Assembly (NCBI GenBank): GCA_964605155.1
Contig: CAZSAK010000017.1
Coordinates: 5,144 to 69,143 of the forward strand
Length of the DNA: 64,000 nucleotides
Source of the DNA: CAZSAK01 sp964605155
GTDB taxonomy: Bacteria; Pseudomonadota; Gammaproteobacteria; SZUA-140
Direction: 5' to 3'
This document shows, in pieces, positions 26,522 to 34,956 of this stretch; the first letter of the stretch is position 1; every line of letters starts with the position of its first letter. A program made the position numbers and the translations under genes. The notes under the pieces are model-generated. The model worked only from the letters and a program-made list of their open reading frames with translations. It made no database searches and was not told the origin of the DNA.

Positions 26522-29077
26522 ATGAGTGCGAATAAAAAAACAGCATCGCCACGCATACTCTCTGCATTAGTCGTGGGCGCCATATTCAGCGTCTGTGAAC
26601 CCCTGTCTGCCGCCACCATTACAGTGGACAGTGATGTGGATGCACTTATCAGTGACGGAAATTGTACCCTGCGGGAGGCGATTATCTCATCCAATACGGA
26701 TTCGCCGGTAGATGCCTGCACTCAAGGCAGTGGATCGGATGTGATTATATTACCTGCAGGGACGTATATCCTGACGATACCCGGAACGAACGAAAATGCA
26801 TCAGCGGACGGGGACCTCGATGTAACCAGCAACCTGACTATCAGCGGTGAGGATGCAACCACTACGATAATCGATGGCAACGGCGCGATCACCGGTGAAC
26901 GCGCAATTACCATCGGATCTTCAGGAAACAGCAGCTTCTCCGTCACGATAAGTGATGTAACGATCAAGAATGGAGCAACCGCCACCATAGGTGGCGGCAT
27001 ATTAAATTACGGTAACACGACGCTTACGAACATAGTAGTAACAGGCAGCACAGCGACCCAAAATGGCGGTGGCATATACAACTTTTTGGGCAACATGACG
27101 CTCACAAACGCCACCATATTACAAAATACTGCGGCAACCAACGGCGGCGGTGTTTATAACCTGTCAACGTTAACTATCATTGATAGTAATGTCAGCAATA
27201 ATACAGCCACAACCGGATTTGGTGGCGGTATCGCAGCCTTAGGCAACAACTTTACGGTCACCGACAGCATGATTATGGATAATACCGCGGCAATCTCTGG
27301 TGGCGGTATCCACGCTGCCTCGGGCGTAACCCATATAACCGGCTGCACGGTCAGTGGCAACACTGTAATCAATGGAAACGGTGGCGGTATCTATAGCGAT
27401 GGCGGTTTTGAATTCAATATAGCAGCCAGCACCATCAGTGGAAATTCAGCTCAGATAGGAGGGGGCGGTGTCAACATCGGCAGGGGTACTGCACTGATCA
27501 TCAATAGTATCATTAATGGAAATACATCTTTGGGCGACGGTGGCGGTATCAATAACAACGGGGCATTGACTGTGAATATGAGCGACATCAGTGAAAATAC
27601 TGCTGTCAATCATGGCGGGGGCATCAGTAACGCAGCCAATATTGCAGCCAGGAGCACTACCATCAGTGGAAATACAGCTCAAGGTAACGGTGGCGGCATA
27701 TGGAACAACAATGGCGGCGTGCAGATGAATAACGTAACCATTACCAACAATACTGCAGATAATGACGCTGACGATTCTGGTGACGGCGGCGGGTTGTACA
27801 CGAATATCGGCCTGAACAACATCAGCAATACCCTCATCGCAGGAAATATCGACGGTAGCAGTAGTGCTGAAGTACCTGATTGCCTTGGCGACATCAATTC
27901 GCTCGGTAATAACATCGTTGGAGACGACACGGGATGTAATTTCACTAATAATACCGGAGATATCGTGGGTACTACAGGCAATCCTGTAAATCCGCTTCTG
28001 GGCCCGCTCGCCGACAATGGTGGCGACACCCGAACACATGAGTTGCTGGAAGAAAGCCCGGCGATTGACACTGGGAACGACGCGAGTTGTGAAGTCCAGG
28101 ATCAACGTGGCATCGACCGTCCCCAGGACGGTAACAACGATAATGTTGCGATATGTGATATTGGCAGTTTTGAACTTCAGCTCAGTCCAAATGTGGTTTA
28201 TGTTGATCCTGTGAATCCGCCGGATGACCTGCAGATGCCGTTCGACAGGCGCGTGATCAATACTTTCCCTACGCTGGACCTGAGTGTAACGAACAGTGGC
28301 AGACTCGATCTGTTAGTTCGGAGAATCGGTAGTTTTGAACGCCTGGAGCCACCGTTCTCCCTGGATGAAGACTGTACTACGGCTCCGATTCCCCCTTCCG
28401 GCAGCTGCGTTATTACTGTCCAGTTTTCAGTGGCGCAAGTAGGCCAGTTCTCCGACAGTTTTGATATCATTACCAATGATCCTGACGAGTCCATCGTCGT
28501 CGTCGACGTCAGTGGCGAGGGAGTCCTTGCATTGAACAACACTCCCCCGTCGGCACCTGAACTGATTGCACCGGAGAACGGCGCGACTGGACAGGATCCC
28601 GATAACGTTGATTTCCAGTGGACGCGCGCCGATGATCCCGACAACGACACGCTCACCTATTCGATATTGCTCTGCACAGACGCCACGCTGTTTATATGCC
28701 CAGACCCTCAACCGCTCCAGGGTCTTACGTCAAGCATTGATCAGGAATATCTCTATGCGGGCCTGGGGACATCCGGAATATTGTTTGGTCTTTTCGGTTT
28801 TACCAGCGGACGTATTCAACGCAGGACGCGCCTGGGATTGCTGATACTCGCCTCGCTGGCTGCCAGCCCGCTGCTGATTTCGTGCGATACGGGCCTCAAG
28901 GATGTCGATGTCTCCTCGGCACTCAACTCAACCCCGTTGGGTGTTTCCTTCGGTAATTTTACGCCCGGCACGACCTATTATTGGAGGATTGATGTGGCTG
29001 ACGGGAAGGGTGGTACCGCCTCGAGCAATGTGCGAAATTTCAAAACAGCGGACGCCCCGCCGGCAGACTCCCAATAA
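26522..29077 (+). CDS. Exported right-handed beta-helix protein with CSLREA-like start and internal membrane insert
   Basis: An 851-residue predicted surface or envelope protein of unknown role. I chose the ATG at 26522 because it opens directly on a signal peptide (MSANKK, hydrophobic run, cleavage near PLSAA); an upstream ATG at 26459 is possible. After the signal comes a CSLREA-type segment (NCTLREAIISSN). A long parallel beta-helix follows, with about ten GGGI/GGGV turns and many Asn/Thr. It ends in a choice-of-anchor-Q-like motif (LADNGGDTRTHELLEESPAID). An anchor-D-like domain and a fibronectin-III-like domain finish the protein. That last domain is interrupted at about residues 745-790 by two hydrophobic stretches flanking an Arg-rich turn and ending in Cys788 (LLISC), after which the domain resumes (TYYWRIDVADGKGG). 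No dedicated sorting protease is nearby. Confidence 0.8.
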   Translation: MSANKKTASPRILSALVVGAIFSVCEPLSAATITVDSDVDALISDGNCTLREAIISSNTDSPVDACTQGSGSDVIILPAGTYILTIPGTNENASADGDLDVTSNLTISGEDATTTIIDGNGAITGERAITIGSSGNSSFSVTISDVTIKNGATATIGGGILNYGNTTLTNIVVTGSTATQNGGGIYNFLGNMTLTNATILQNTAATNGGGVYNLSTLTIIDSNVSNNTATTGFGGGIAALGNNFTVTDSMIMDNTAAISGGGIHAASGVTHITGCTVSGNTVINGNGGGIYSDGGFEFNIAASTISGNSAQIGGGGVNIGRGTALIINSIINGNTSLGDGGGINNNGALTVNMSDISENTAVNHGGGISNAANIAARSTTISGNTAQGNGGGIWNNNGGVQMNNVTITNNTADNDADDSGDGGGLYTNIGLNNISNTLIAGNIDGSSSAEVPDCLGDINSLGNNIVGDDTGCNFTNNTGDIVGTTGNPVNPLLGPLADNGGDTRTHELLEESPAIDTGNDASCEVQDQRGIDRPQDGNNDNVAICDIGSFELQLSPNVVYVDPVNPPDDLQMPFDRRVINTFPTLDLSVTNSGRLDLLVRRIGSFERLEPPFSLDEDCTTAPIPPSGSCVITVQFSVAQVGQFSDSFDIITNDPDESIVVVDVSGEGVLALNNTPPSAPELIAPENGATGQDPDNVDFQWTRADDPDNDTLTYSILLCTDATLFICPDPQPLQGLTSSIDQEYLYAGLGTSGILFGLFGFTSGRIQRRTRLGLLILASLAASPLLISCDTGLKDVDVSSALNSTPLGVSFGNFTPGTTYYWRIDVADGKGGTASSNVRNFKTADAPPADSQ

Positions 29078-29093
29078 AACTTAAGCAATACTG

Positions 29094-29561
29094 TTACTGC
29101 TGGGCCCGCAACATCCAGGCGGTCTTTTCATGTATGCGCATACGGTCGGACACCAGGGCGACAGTGGATTCATCTGTCAGCTCCTGGGCGATTGACATGA
29201 CATCGCGGCATGTCTTGACGACCTGTTCATGGCCCTTCGTAAGGATATCGATCATTTCCTGTGCTGAAGGCACGCCGTCGACCTCCTTGATGGAACTCAA
29301 CTCCGCAAACGCCTTGTAGGTCCCTGGTGCGGGCACGGCCAGCGTGCGGATACGTTCGGCGATATCATCTACCGCAACTGCGAGTTCGGTGTAATGCTCC
29401 TCGAACATCAGATGCAATTCACGGAACTGCGGGCCTGTGACGTTCCAGTGAAAATTATGAGTCTGCAGATACAGTGTGTAGGAATCTGCAAGTAATCGCT
29501 TCAAGCCCTCGGCGATCCTGACGCGATCCGCCTCTTTGATGCCGATATCGATTTTGCTCAT
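29094..29561 (-). CDS. dps: Dps-family DNA-binding ferritin-like protein
   Basis: A 155-residue member of the Dps family, which forms 12-subunit shells, oxidises and stores iron with hydrogen peroxide and protects DNA under stress. The ferroxidase region is QTHNFHWNVTGPQFRELHLMFEEHYTEL, given here in parts: His in NFHWNV, and the downstream Asp/Glu in VDDIAERI. The start at 29561 is chosen over a Met nine codons upstream because it follows GAGGGAGTGACGAGT. It converges on the beta-helix gene with 16 bases between stops. Iron-related genes follow upstream on the same strand but behind their own promoter. Confidence 0.94.
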   Translation of the reverse strand: MSKIDIGIKEADRVRIAEGLKRLLADSYTLYLQTHNFHWNVTGPQFRELHLMFEEHYTELAVAVDDIAERIRTLAVPAPGTYKAFAELSSIKEVDGVPSAQEMIDILTKGHEQVVKTCRDVMSIAQELTDESTVALVSDRMRIHEKTAWMLRAQQ

Positions 29562-29787
29562 ACTCGTCACTCCCTCTTTTATATACAAGATGAAAGATTA
29601 TACAACTTACCAGAAAATCATATTGGAAAGACATACAGATACATAATTGATTGTTGGTATTATGATCATAGCCTGATCCTATCAGAAAGCATATTAGCAG
29701 CCTGATATCAGCTGGATGATCCGATGGTACCTCGTCATGATAACACCCGTTATCATGGACTTTCTTACTGACCGGACTTGAAGGACA

Positions 29788-30027
29788 TTAGCCCTCCCAG
29801 AAAACCCGCGGCGCGGCATCACGCGTGGAATTCCGCGACAGGGCATCGATCCGGGCCTGCTGGCTTTCGATGGTTGACTGCTGTTCACGGACAACACGGT
29901 TGAGTGACTCGAGATCGAGCACGTTTTCTTGCGTGGCCTCTACTTCCTGCCCGACGGCAGCAGGATGAGCGCAAAAATACAACGTGATACTGAATAAAAC
30001 CGTGGCCCAACGGTGGGCAATAGACAT
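29788..30027 (-). CDS. Small exported protein with coiled coil, unknown function
   Basis: A protein of about 79 residues with a signal peptide (hydrophobic run ATVLFSITLYFCA, likely cleavage near PAAVG), then a heptad-patterned helix (LESLNRVVREQQSTIESQQARIDAL) stated here only as positions 40-65, and a short tail. The start at 30027 follows a GGGG four to seven bases upstream; a Met four codons earlier is possible. It lies about 115 bases after hemP on the same strand and may be the last gene of the Fur-controlled unit. No family is recognised. Confidence 0.6.
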   Translation of the reverse strand: MSIAHRWATVLFSITLYFCAHPAAVGQEVEATQENVLDLESLNRVVREQQSTIESQQARIDALSRNSTRDAAPRVFWEG

Positions 30028-30141
30028 GTATAACCCCATGCAATAAGCAGCTGTTTACAAACACTGGCTGGCTGCCTTTGCCTGGAGGCATGGGTGGCTG
30101 GCTGGTAAAGGTATCAGCCGCAGCTGCTACCCGATGTATAT

Positions 30142-30324
30142 TTATTTAGTCAGAATCAATTTTTCTTTACTGGTAATTCGCAAGCGATAATCCTGTTCGG
30201 CATGTTCGAAAATCAATTCCGAACAACCCCTCAACAGGTCATTGATCGAGATGCGATTAAACCTGTTTTTAAGGCCAGTACCCTGATCGTTGAACTCGAC
30301 CAAACTGCGTTTTTCCTTTGTCAT
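30142..30324 (-). CDS. hemP: HemP/HmuP-family hemin uptake protein
   Basis: A 60-residue protein whose C-terminal half matches the HemP pattern: RISINDLLRG, then YRLRITSKEKLILTK to the end. HemP/HmuP proteins are small factors tied to haem and iron uptake genes; in some bacteria they activate the haem receptor gene. The start at 30324 is preferred to the ATG ten codons upstream because it follows AAGGAAACAGGCG. It is 35 bases after the ferritin-like gene and is presumably transcribed from the Fur-box promoter at 31238-31266. No haem receptor gene is in the window. Confidence 0.85.
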   Translation of the reverse strand: MTKEKRSLVEFNDQGTGLKNRFNRISINDLLRGCSELIFEHAEQDYRLRITSKEKLILTK

Positions 30325-30359
30325 CGCCTGTTTCCTTATGGTGCGATCATGCACGACCG

Positions 30360-30824
30360 TTACGATTTTGAAAATGGCGTGATATCGCCCGGCTTACGCA
30401 ACATCTTGTCGACCTCACTCTGATGCATTTCCTCTTCTGTGATCAGGCGGCGGGCATAGTCTTCCAGCAACACGGAACGTTCCTGTACCAGGCTGAGCAA
30501 TTCCCTGTAGGATCCCAGCGCGATCTGTTCCTGTTCCAGGGATTCGCGCAGGATATCGCCGATGTCATGTTTATGGGTTTCCAGCAACGGGCCGATTGCT
30601 AAAGAGGGATGACCGCCCAGGCTGGTAATCAGCTCTCCAGCCTCCTGGGCATGCAGCAAACCCTCATTTGCCTGTTCGCGAAGCCATGAAGTGATAGGTA
30701 TCCGGTTATAACCGAATACCATGAATGCATAATGGGTATAGCGCACGACCCCGGCCAGTTCCAGCTCGAGAATCTTGTTGAGTACCTCAATGACCTTGTC
30801 TTTATCCAGCGCATCTTGATTCAT
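30360..30824 (-). CDS. Ferritin-like (bacterioferritin-type) di-iron protein
   Basis: A 154-residue four-helix protein of the bacterioferritin group. Carboxylate-rich helix segments are LELELAGVVRYTHYA (helix A), NEGLLHAQEAGEL (helix B), LEQEQIALGSYREL (helix C) and ITEEEMHQSEVDKML (helix D). These supply the Glu and His set of a di-iron site. The Met that binds haem between subunits in E. coli bacterioferritin is not obvious, so it may be haem-free. It is the second gene behind two Fur boxes, 31 bases after the CxxC gene, which suggests iron-dependent expression. Whether it stores iron or serves as a smaller di-iron oxidase cannot be told by eye. Confidence 0.85.
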   Translation of the reverse strand: MNQDALDKDKVIEVLNKILELELAGVVRYTHYAFMVFGYNRIPITSWLREQANEGLLHAQEAGELITSLGGHPSLAIGPLLETHKHDIGDILRESLEQEQIALGSYRELLSLVQERSVLLEDYARRLITEEEMHQSEVDKMLRKPGDITPFSKS

Positions 30825-30855
30825 ATTGAACCTCCCCCTTGGATTAAATCCTCTG

Positions 30856-31179
30856 TTAAATCCTCTTCACCAGATCAATCGGCACGACATCATCCTTGCC
30901 GACCTGCTGCAGGCAATGATCGCAAAAGACGCATCTGTCACCCAAAGTCTCGAGCCTGCTGTGATGAGCCTGGCTGATTTCGTCAGCGCATCCGATCAGA
31001 AAGAGCTCCCTTGCCAATTGTTGCATACCGGATCCCCCTGTGCGGGAGACTATCTGCCTGCAAGGCACGGTATCCAGTTTATCAAGTCGCCATTGATGGA
31101 CAACAAGGCCGGATTCTTCCCTCACCATGCCAAGGCGGGGTTCACCATGCGTCATCCACGCAGTGATCCAGAAACTCAT
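30856..31179 (-). CDS. Small Cys-motif protein, first gene of the Fur-controlled operon, unknown function
   Basis: A 107-residue protein that I do not recognise. Near the C-terminus it has CVFCDHC (CX2CX2C), a likely metal or Fe-S site, and a further Cys pair further in (VPCRQ and LIGCADE). The middle LARELFLIGCADEI looks helical. There is no signal peptide. The start at 31179 has no strong ribosome-binding site; the next Met is residue 9. It lies about 52 bases after the predicted transcription start of a promoter with two Fur boxes and is followed by a ferritin-like gene and hemP. It is therefore a good candidate for an iron-starvation protein. A 148-codon frame on the other strand was judged a shadow. 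Confidence 0.7.
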   Translation of the reverse strand: MSFWITAWMTHGEPRLGMVREESGLVVHQWRLDKLDTVPCRQIVSRTGGSGMQQLARELFLIGCADEISQAHHSRLETLGDRCVFCDHCLQQVGKDDVVPIDLVKRI

Positions 31180-31233
31180 AACACTATATTTATAAAAGAC
31201 TTATTGACGCTTGGTAATCTTCCGCCTGTTTTC

Positions 31234-31252
31234 ATGAATAATAACTATTCTC
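31234..31252 (-). promoter_or_regulatory. Fur box overlapping the -10 element
   Basis: The 19-base site matches the Fur consensus at about 12 of 19 positions and covers the -10 hexamer of the promoter at 31238-31266. Occupation by Fe-Fur would block RNA polymerase. Confidence 0.65.
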
Positions 31253-31266
31253 ATTTATATTGTCAA
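31238..31266 (-). promoter_or_regulatory. Strong sigma-70 promoter of the iron operon
   Basis: On the minus strand a perfect TTGACA (31266-31261), a 17-base spacer and TATTAT (31243-31238, 5 of 6). The predicted start near 31231 leaves a leader of about 52 bases before the CxxC protein gene. Confidence 0.85.
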
Positions 31267-31267
31267 C

Positions 31268-31286
31268 AATAATGATAATTATTCTC
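31268..31286 (-). promoter_or_regulatory. Strong Fur box just upstream of the -35 element
   Basis: The plus-strand 19-mer matches the consensus GATAATGATAATCATTATC at 16 of 19 positions. It abuts the TTGACA -35 and is one operator of a pair with the box at 31234-31252. Confidence 0.85.
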
Positions 31287-31488
31287 ATTTTATATCAATT
31301 CAGTCTGTGATCGGCCCGGTCTCTTCCGGCAGGTTAAATCGTCGCAGCCGACCCTATAAAAACGTCCAGATGTATTTTTAGCCCGGCACCGCTCGGGAAT
31401 GTACAGTGACATCCCGGTGCAGGATTCAACGATGGGACAAGCTGTCAGGACCAATGGTGGTCATGACAGGATAGCGCAACCGGATTAC

Positions 31489-31707
31489 CTATTGTTCGGT
31501 GTGAGACTCTTGCTCAAAAGAATCAATTGTTGCCTCGGCCTGTAACCAGTCTTCCACCGGATCACCTCCCTGGAATCCGCGCTGTTCGGCGATGAAATAG
31601 GCCGTCTCGGCGATCTTGTGATAACGGTCATCCTGGTCGAAGGATATATGTTCCTGTGATTGAACTGAATGGTGGTTGATATCAGATGATGCATATTGCT
31701 GTTCCAT
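31489..31707 (-). CDS. DUF2934-type small protein
   Basis: A 72-residue soluble protein. The core reads HKIAETAYFIAEQRGFQGGD then PVEDWLQAEATI, the pattern of the DUF2934 family of unknown function (AE-RGF-G-P-DWL-AE). The start at 31707 follows GAAGGAGAAGTAACC. The N-terminal 25 residues are His/Gln/Ser-rich and likely disordered. It stands alone between the Fur-box region and the DUF218 remnant. Confidence 0.8.
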   Translation of the reverse strand: MEQQYASSDINHHSVQSQEHISFDQDDRYHKIAETAYFIAEQRGFQGGDPVEDWLQAEATIDSFEQESHTEQ

Positions 31708-31804
31708 GGTTACTTCTCCTTCTCAGGTTAGATCGCTTTTAGAAACACCTGAATAATAAGACAACCTTATTACAAAAAAGTTACATGAAAATCCTGCGGG
31801 TGTG

Positions 31805-32030
31805 TCACTCCATCAAGGCATACCACACGACCTTCGAAAATTCATAATAGAACTTCCGGCTGTCAGCCCACTCCTTTTTAAAAAACCCTTTGCGCGGTGC
31901 GTATGGTAATTGGAGGTGACAATAATGACCTTTCCATAGCCATGTTGCTGTATATAGGGCAGAAGTTTCCTGACCTCCTCTTTGGTCGAGTCGGCGTCAT
32001 GACCGGCAACCCAGGTCTCACCGTTGTCTT
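31805..32030 (-). pseudogene. Remnant of a DUF218 (YdcF/SanA-like) protein at the end of cysS
   Basis: Directly after the cysS stop the minus strand encodes the C-terminal third of a DUF218 protein: VAGHDADSTKEEVRKLL, then YGKVIIVTSNYHTHRAKGF, the family-typical VTSxYHxxRA. The reading frame then breaks at a T6A5 run near 31880. The expected ending (KKEWADSRKFYYEF, then KVVWYALME and stop at 31805) continues in the -1 frame. The N-terminal two thirds are missing and replaced by the cysS tail. This looks like a deletion that fused the remnant to cysS, followed by frame decay. The break lies in a T TTT TTA heptamer, but a programmed shift is unlikely in a gene without a start. Confidence 0.75.
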
Positions 32031-33445
32031 TACTTTTTACGCCAGATGGTCCCGCCGGGGCTGTCTTCGACAATATACCCCTGCGCCTGGATTACATTGC
32101 GTAGTCGATCGGCCTCCGGCCAGTCCCTGTTTTGCCTTGCCTCATCCCGCCGTTTTGCGAGCAGGCTGATCTCATCGTCACCGCCTCCGGCCGTGGATAT
32201 CTTCAGAAACCGCACAGGATCAAGTCTGCCTATTCCGAGGCCATCAGCCATCTGCCGGAGTGTTGCCGCATGCTGCAACGCCTGATCGTCATTGCCTTTA
32301 TCGAGTTCGCTGTTGATCCCGGTGGACAACCTGTCAAGTTCGGCCATGGCATCGGCGGTGTTGAAATCATCATCCATGGCCGCCTTGAATGCCTTGCTGA
32401 AAACGGATTTGTCATCCGCTACTGCATTACCGTGATCTCCAGCGCGGTGCAGCGCGCGATAGATACCGGCAAGCCTTTTTTCAGCGGCCTTGAGTTCATC
32501 GTATCCATAATTCAGCGGACTGCGATAATGACTTTGCAGGATAAAGAATCGGATGATCTCACCCGCCCGCTCCCTGTCGTCACTGTCGACCTTATCGATG
32601 ATTTCGCGAACGGTGAAAAAATTGCCCAGTGACTTCGACATCTTCTCTTCATTGATACGGACAAAGCCGTTGTGCATCCACACGTTGACGAATTTTTTCC
32701 CTGTGGCCGCCTCGGACTGGGCGATCTCGTTTTCATGGTGCGGAAACATCAGGTCCATGCCGCCGCCGTGAATATCGAAATGATCACCGAGGCAGTGGAC
32801 AGACATCGCCGAACACTCGATATGCCATCCCGGCCGCCCCGGCCCCCAAGGAGAATCCCATTGAGGCTCACCCGGCTTGGCCGCCTTCCATAATACGAAG
32901 TCGAGCGGGTCACGCTTCGCAGCATCGATCTCGACGCGCTCACCTGCACGCAGGTCTTCCATGCGCTTGCCGGACAGCATGCCGTAATCTTCAAAGCGGT
33001 TGACGGCGTAAAACACATCATGATTGTCGGCTTTATAGGCCGCTCCCTTGTCGATGAGTTTCTGTATCATGGTAATGATGTCAGCCATATATTCAGTGGC
33101 GCGCGGTTCGGCGTTGGGGTGTAATGCGCCCAGCAAATCCGCATCCTCGTGCATGGCCTTGATGAACCTGGCGGTCAGATCCTGTATAGACGATTTCTTT
33201 TCATGTGCACGGTTTATGATCTTGTCATCGATGTCGGTGATATTGCGTACATAATTGACATGCTGCCTGCCATAAACACTGCACAGATATCGGTATACGA
33301 CATCGAATACCACCATGACCCGTGCATGCCCCAGATGACAGTAATCGTATACAGTCATGCCGCAGACATACATACGGACATTGGTGGGATCGATCGGAGC
33401 AAAGGGCTGTTTGTCTCTGGTAAGACTGTTATAGATCTGTAACAT
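32030..33445 (-). CDS. cysS: Cysteinyl-tRNA synthetase
   Basis: A 471-residue class I tRNA synthetase charging tRNA-Cys. The first zinc Cys is in MYVCGMTVYDYCHLGHARV, which also holds the HIGH-type motif (HLGHA). Further zinc ligands are in HIECSAMSV and FPHHENEIAQSEA. The KMSKS loop is KMSKSLGNFF. The length is like E. coli CysS (461). The C-terminus ends normally (GGTIWRKK) exactly where the DUF218 remnant starts. It is divergent from ppiA across about 130 bases. Confidence 0.97.
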   Translation of the reverse strand: MLQIYNSLTRDKQPFAPIDPTNVRMYVCGMTVYDYCHLGHARVMVVFDVVYRYLCSVYGRQHVNYVRNITDIDDKIINRAHEKKSSIQDLTARFIKAMHEDADLLGALHPNAEPRATEYMADIITMIQKLIDKGAAYKADNHDVFYAVNRFEDYGMLSGKRMEDLRAGERVEIDAAKRDPLDFVLWKAAKPGEPQWDSPWGPGRPGWHIECSAMSVHCLGDHFDIHGGGMDLMFPHHENEIAQSEAATGKKFVNVWMHNGFVRINEEKMSKSLGNFFTVREIIDKVDSDDRERAGEIIRFFILQSHYRSPLNYGYDELKAAEKRLAGIYRALHRAGDHGNAVADDKSVFSKAFKAAMDDDFNTADAMAELDRLSTGINSELDKGNDDQALQHAATLRQMADGLGIGRLDPVRFLKISTAGGGDDEISLLAKRRDEARQNRDWPEADRLRNVIQAQGYIVEDSPGGTIWRKK

Positions 33446-33576
33446 GTTAGGTCATTCGTGCTGTTTTCTCGTTCTTTTCATGGTCCGGGTTCCACAATTG
33501 ACCCAAACACCTTATCATTTGTCTGTATTTTAAGTATGATCGGATCAACGACAACAATATAAATGGATTATAGACA

Positions 33577-34191
33577 ATGAAACAACTGTTCCTCGCCGCC
33601 CTCTCCCCTTTTTTGATCATCCCGCTCAGTCAGGCAGGCGCCGCCTCCATGGACGATTCGCATCCGCGGGTCAGCATGATAACCAATTTCGGCGAGATTG
33701 TACTTGAACTCGACCGCGAAAAGGCACCGCAGACCGTCGATAATTTCATCAGGTATGTCAAGAATGATCTCTACAACGGCACGATCTTTCATCGCGTCAT
33801 AAAGGATTTCATGATACAGGGCGGAGGATATTCCGCAGATTTCATCAAAAAAACCACCTTCGCTCCAATCAAGAACGAAGCGGATAATGGCCTGAAAAAT
33901 GATCGCGGCACCATTGCCATGGCCCGCACCTCTGATCCTCACTCGGCCACCTCTCAATTTTTTATCAACGTGGTAGACAACGATTTCCTGAATTACAGCT
34001 CACCCACCACGCAGGGATGGGGTTACGCCGTATTCGGGAAAGTCATCAAGGGCATGGATGTAGTGGACAAGATCCGCAATGTTCGCACCGGCAGAGGCGG
34101 CCCCTTTCCGGGCGATGTACCCGCCAGTACGGTCCTGATTGAAACCGTTACCATGATCCCTGATGACAAAGAGCAACAAGAAGAAAAATAA
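33577..34191 (+). CDS. ppiA: Periplasmic peptidyl-prolyl cis-trans isomerase (cyclophilin)
   Basis: A 204-residue cyclophilin that speeds proline isomerisation in folding periplasmic proteins. It has a signal peptide (cleavage near residues 22-24, AGAAS), then the cyclophilin core with GTIFHRVIKDFMIQGGG (catalytic Arg), GTIAMAR, SATSQFFINVVDN and GYAVFGKVIKGMDV. The core is close in pattern to E. coli PpiA. It is 18 bases upstream of lpxH in the same direction, so the two and the DUF72 gene may form one unit. Confidence 0.95.
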   Translation: MKQLFLAALSPFLIIPLSQAGAASMDDSHPRVSMITNFGEIVLELDREKAPQTVDNFIRYVKNDLYNGTIFHRVIKDFMIQGGGYSADFIKKTTFAPIKNEADNGLKNDRGTIAMARTSDPHSATSQFFINVVDNDFLNYSSPTTQGWGYAVFGKVIKGMDVVDKIRNVRTGRGGPFPGDVPASTVLIETVTMIPDDKEQQEEK

Positions 34192-34209
34192 TACCCTTAT
34201 GGCTTCATA

Positions 34210-34956
34210 ATGATCCTGTTCATCTCCGACCTGCACCTTTACAAGGAACGTCCGGAGATTACGGAATTGTTTCTGGAATTTCTGGAGCATCGTGCAGGTG
34301 AAGCAGAAGCACTTTATATCCTTGGCGATCTGTTCGAGGTGTGGATCGGCGACGATGCGGTCTCGAGCGAAAACAGGCGCATCATCACTGCTTTAAACAG
34401 GCTTTCAGACCGCGGTACCCGGGTGATGTTCATGCACGGCAACCGGGATTTTCTCATCGGAGAGGATTTTGCACGGATGTCTGGTTGCAGCCTTATCCCC
34501 GATTCCACGGTTATCAAGCTTAACGGCGAACCGACATTGCTGATGCACGGCGATACACTGTGTACCGATGATCTCGAATATCAGCAATTCCGTGCCAGGG
34601 TGCGTGACCCGCAAATCCAGCGTGACTTCCTGTCGCAACCCGTCGCAAAACGTTCGGATATCGTGGATCACTACCGTCAGGAAAGCCGGGAACGTTCCCG
34701 ACACAAATCGACGGAGATCATGGATGTCAACCAGGATGCCGTGATCAAGATCATGAAACAGTATCAGGTCAGACGTTTGATACATGGTCATACCCACCGA
34801 CCCGCGATCCATTCTCTCAAGATCGACGGACAGGATGCCGAACGGATCGTGCTCGGCGACTGGTATCATCAGGGCAGCGTGTTAACCGTGGATGAAAGCG
34901 GCTTTCATCTGGAGGGATTCGACGGAACCAGTCTGCACGGCGCACATACCGGATGA
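34210..34956 (+). CDS. lpxH: UDP-2,3-diacylglucosamine diphosphatase (LpxH)
   Basis: A 248-residue calcineurin-like metallophosphoesterase that makes lipid X in lipid A synthesis at the inner membrane. The metal-binding motifs are all there: ISDLHL, LGDLFEVWIGDD, MHGNRDFLIG, LMHGDTL and the closing HGHTHRPA. Length is typical (E. coli 240). The stop overlaps the next start by four bases (ATGA), so the DUF72 gene is translationally coupled. Confidence 0.96.
   Translation: MILFISDLHLYKERPEITELFLEFLEHRAGEAEALYILGDLFEVWIGDDAVSSENRRIITALNRLSDRGTRVMFMHGNRDFLIGEDFARMSGCSLIPDSTVIKLNGEPTLLMHGDTLCTDDLEYQQFRARVRDPQIQRDFLSQPVAKRSDIVDHYRQESRERSRHKSTEIMDVNQDAVIKIMKQYQVRRLIHGHTHRPAIHSLKIDGQDAERIVLGDWYHQGSVLTVDESGFHLEGFDGTSLHGAHTG

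Noticed and set aside
30826..31272. 148-codon plus-strand frame over the iron operon
   Set aside because: It is longer than the minus-strand gene but crosses the Fur boxes and promoter, lacks recognisable motifs, and the promoter points the other way.
31870..31895. Programmed -1 frameshift at the T TTT TTA heptamer
   Set aside because: The affected gene has no start or N-terminal domain, so decay of a remnant is more likely than regulated shifting.
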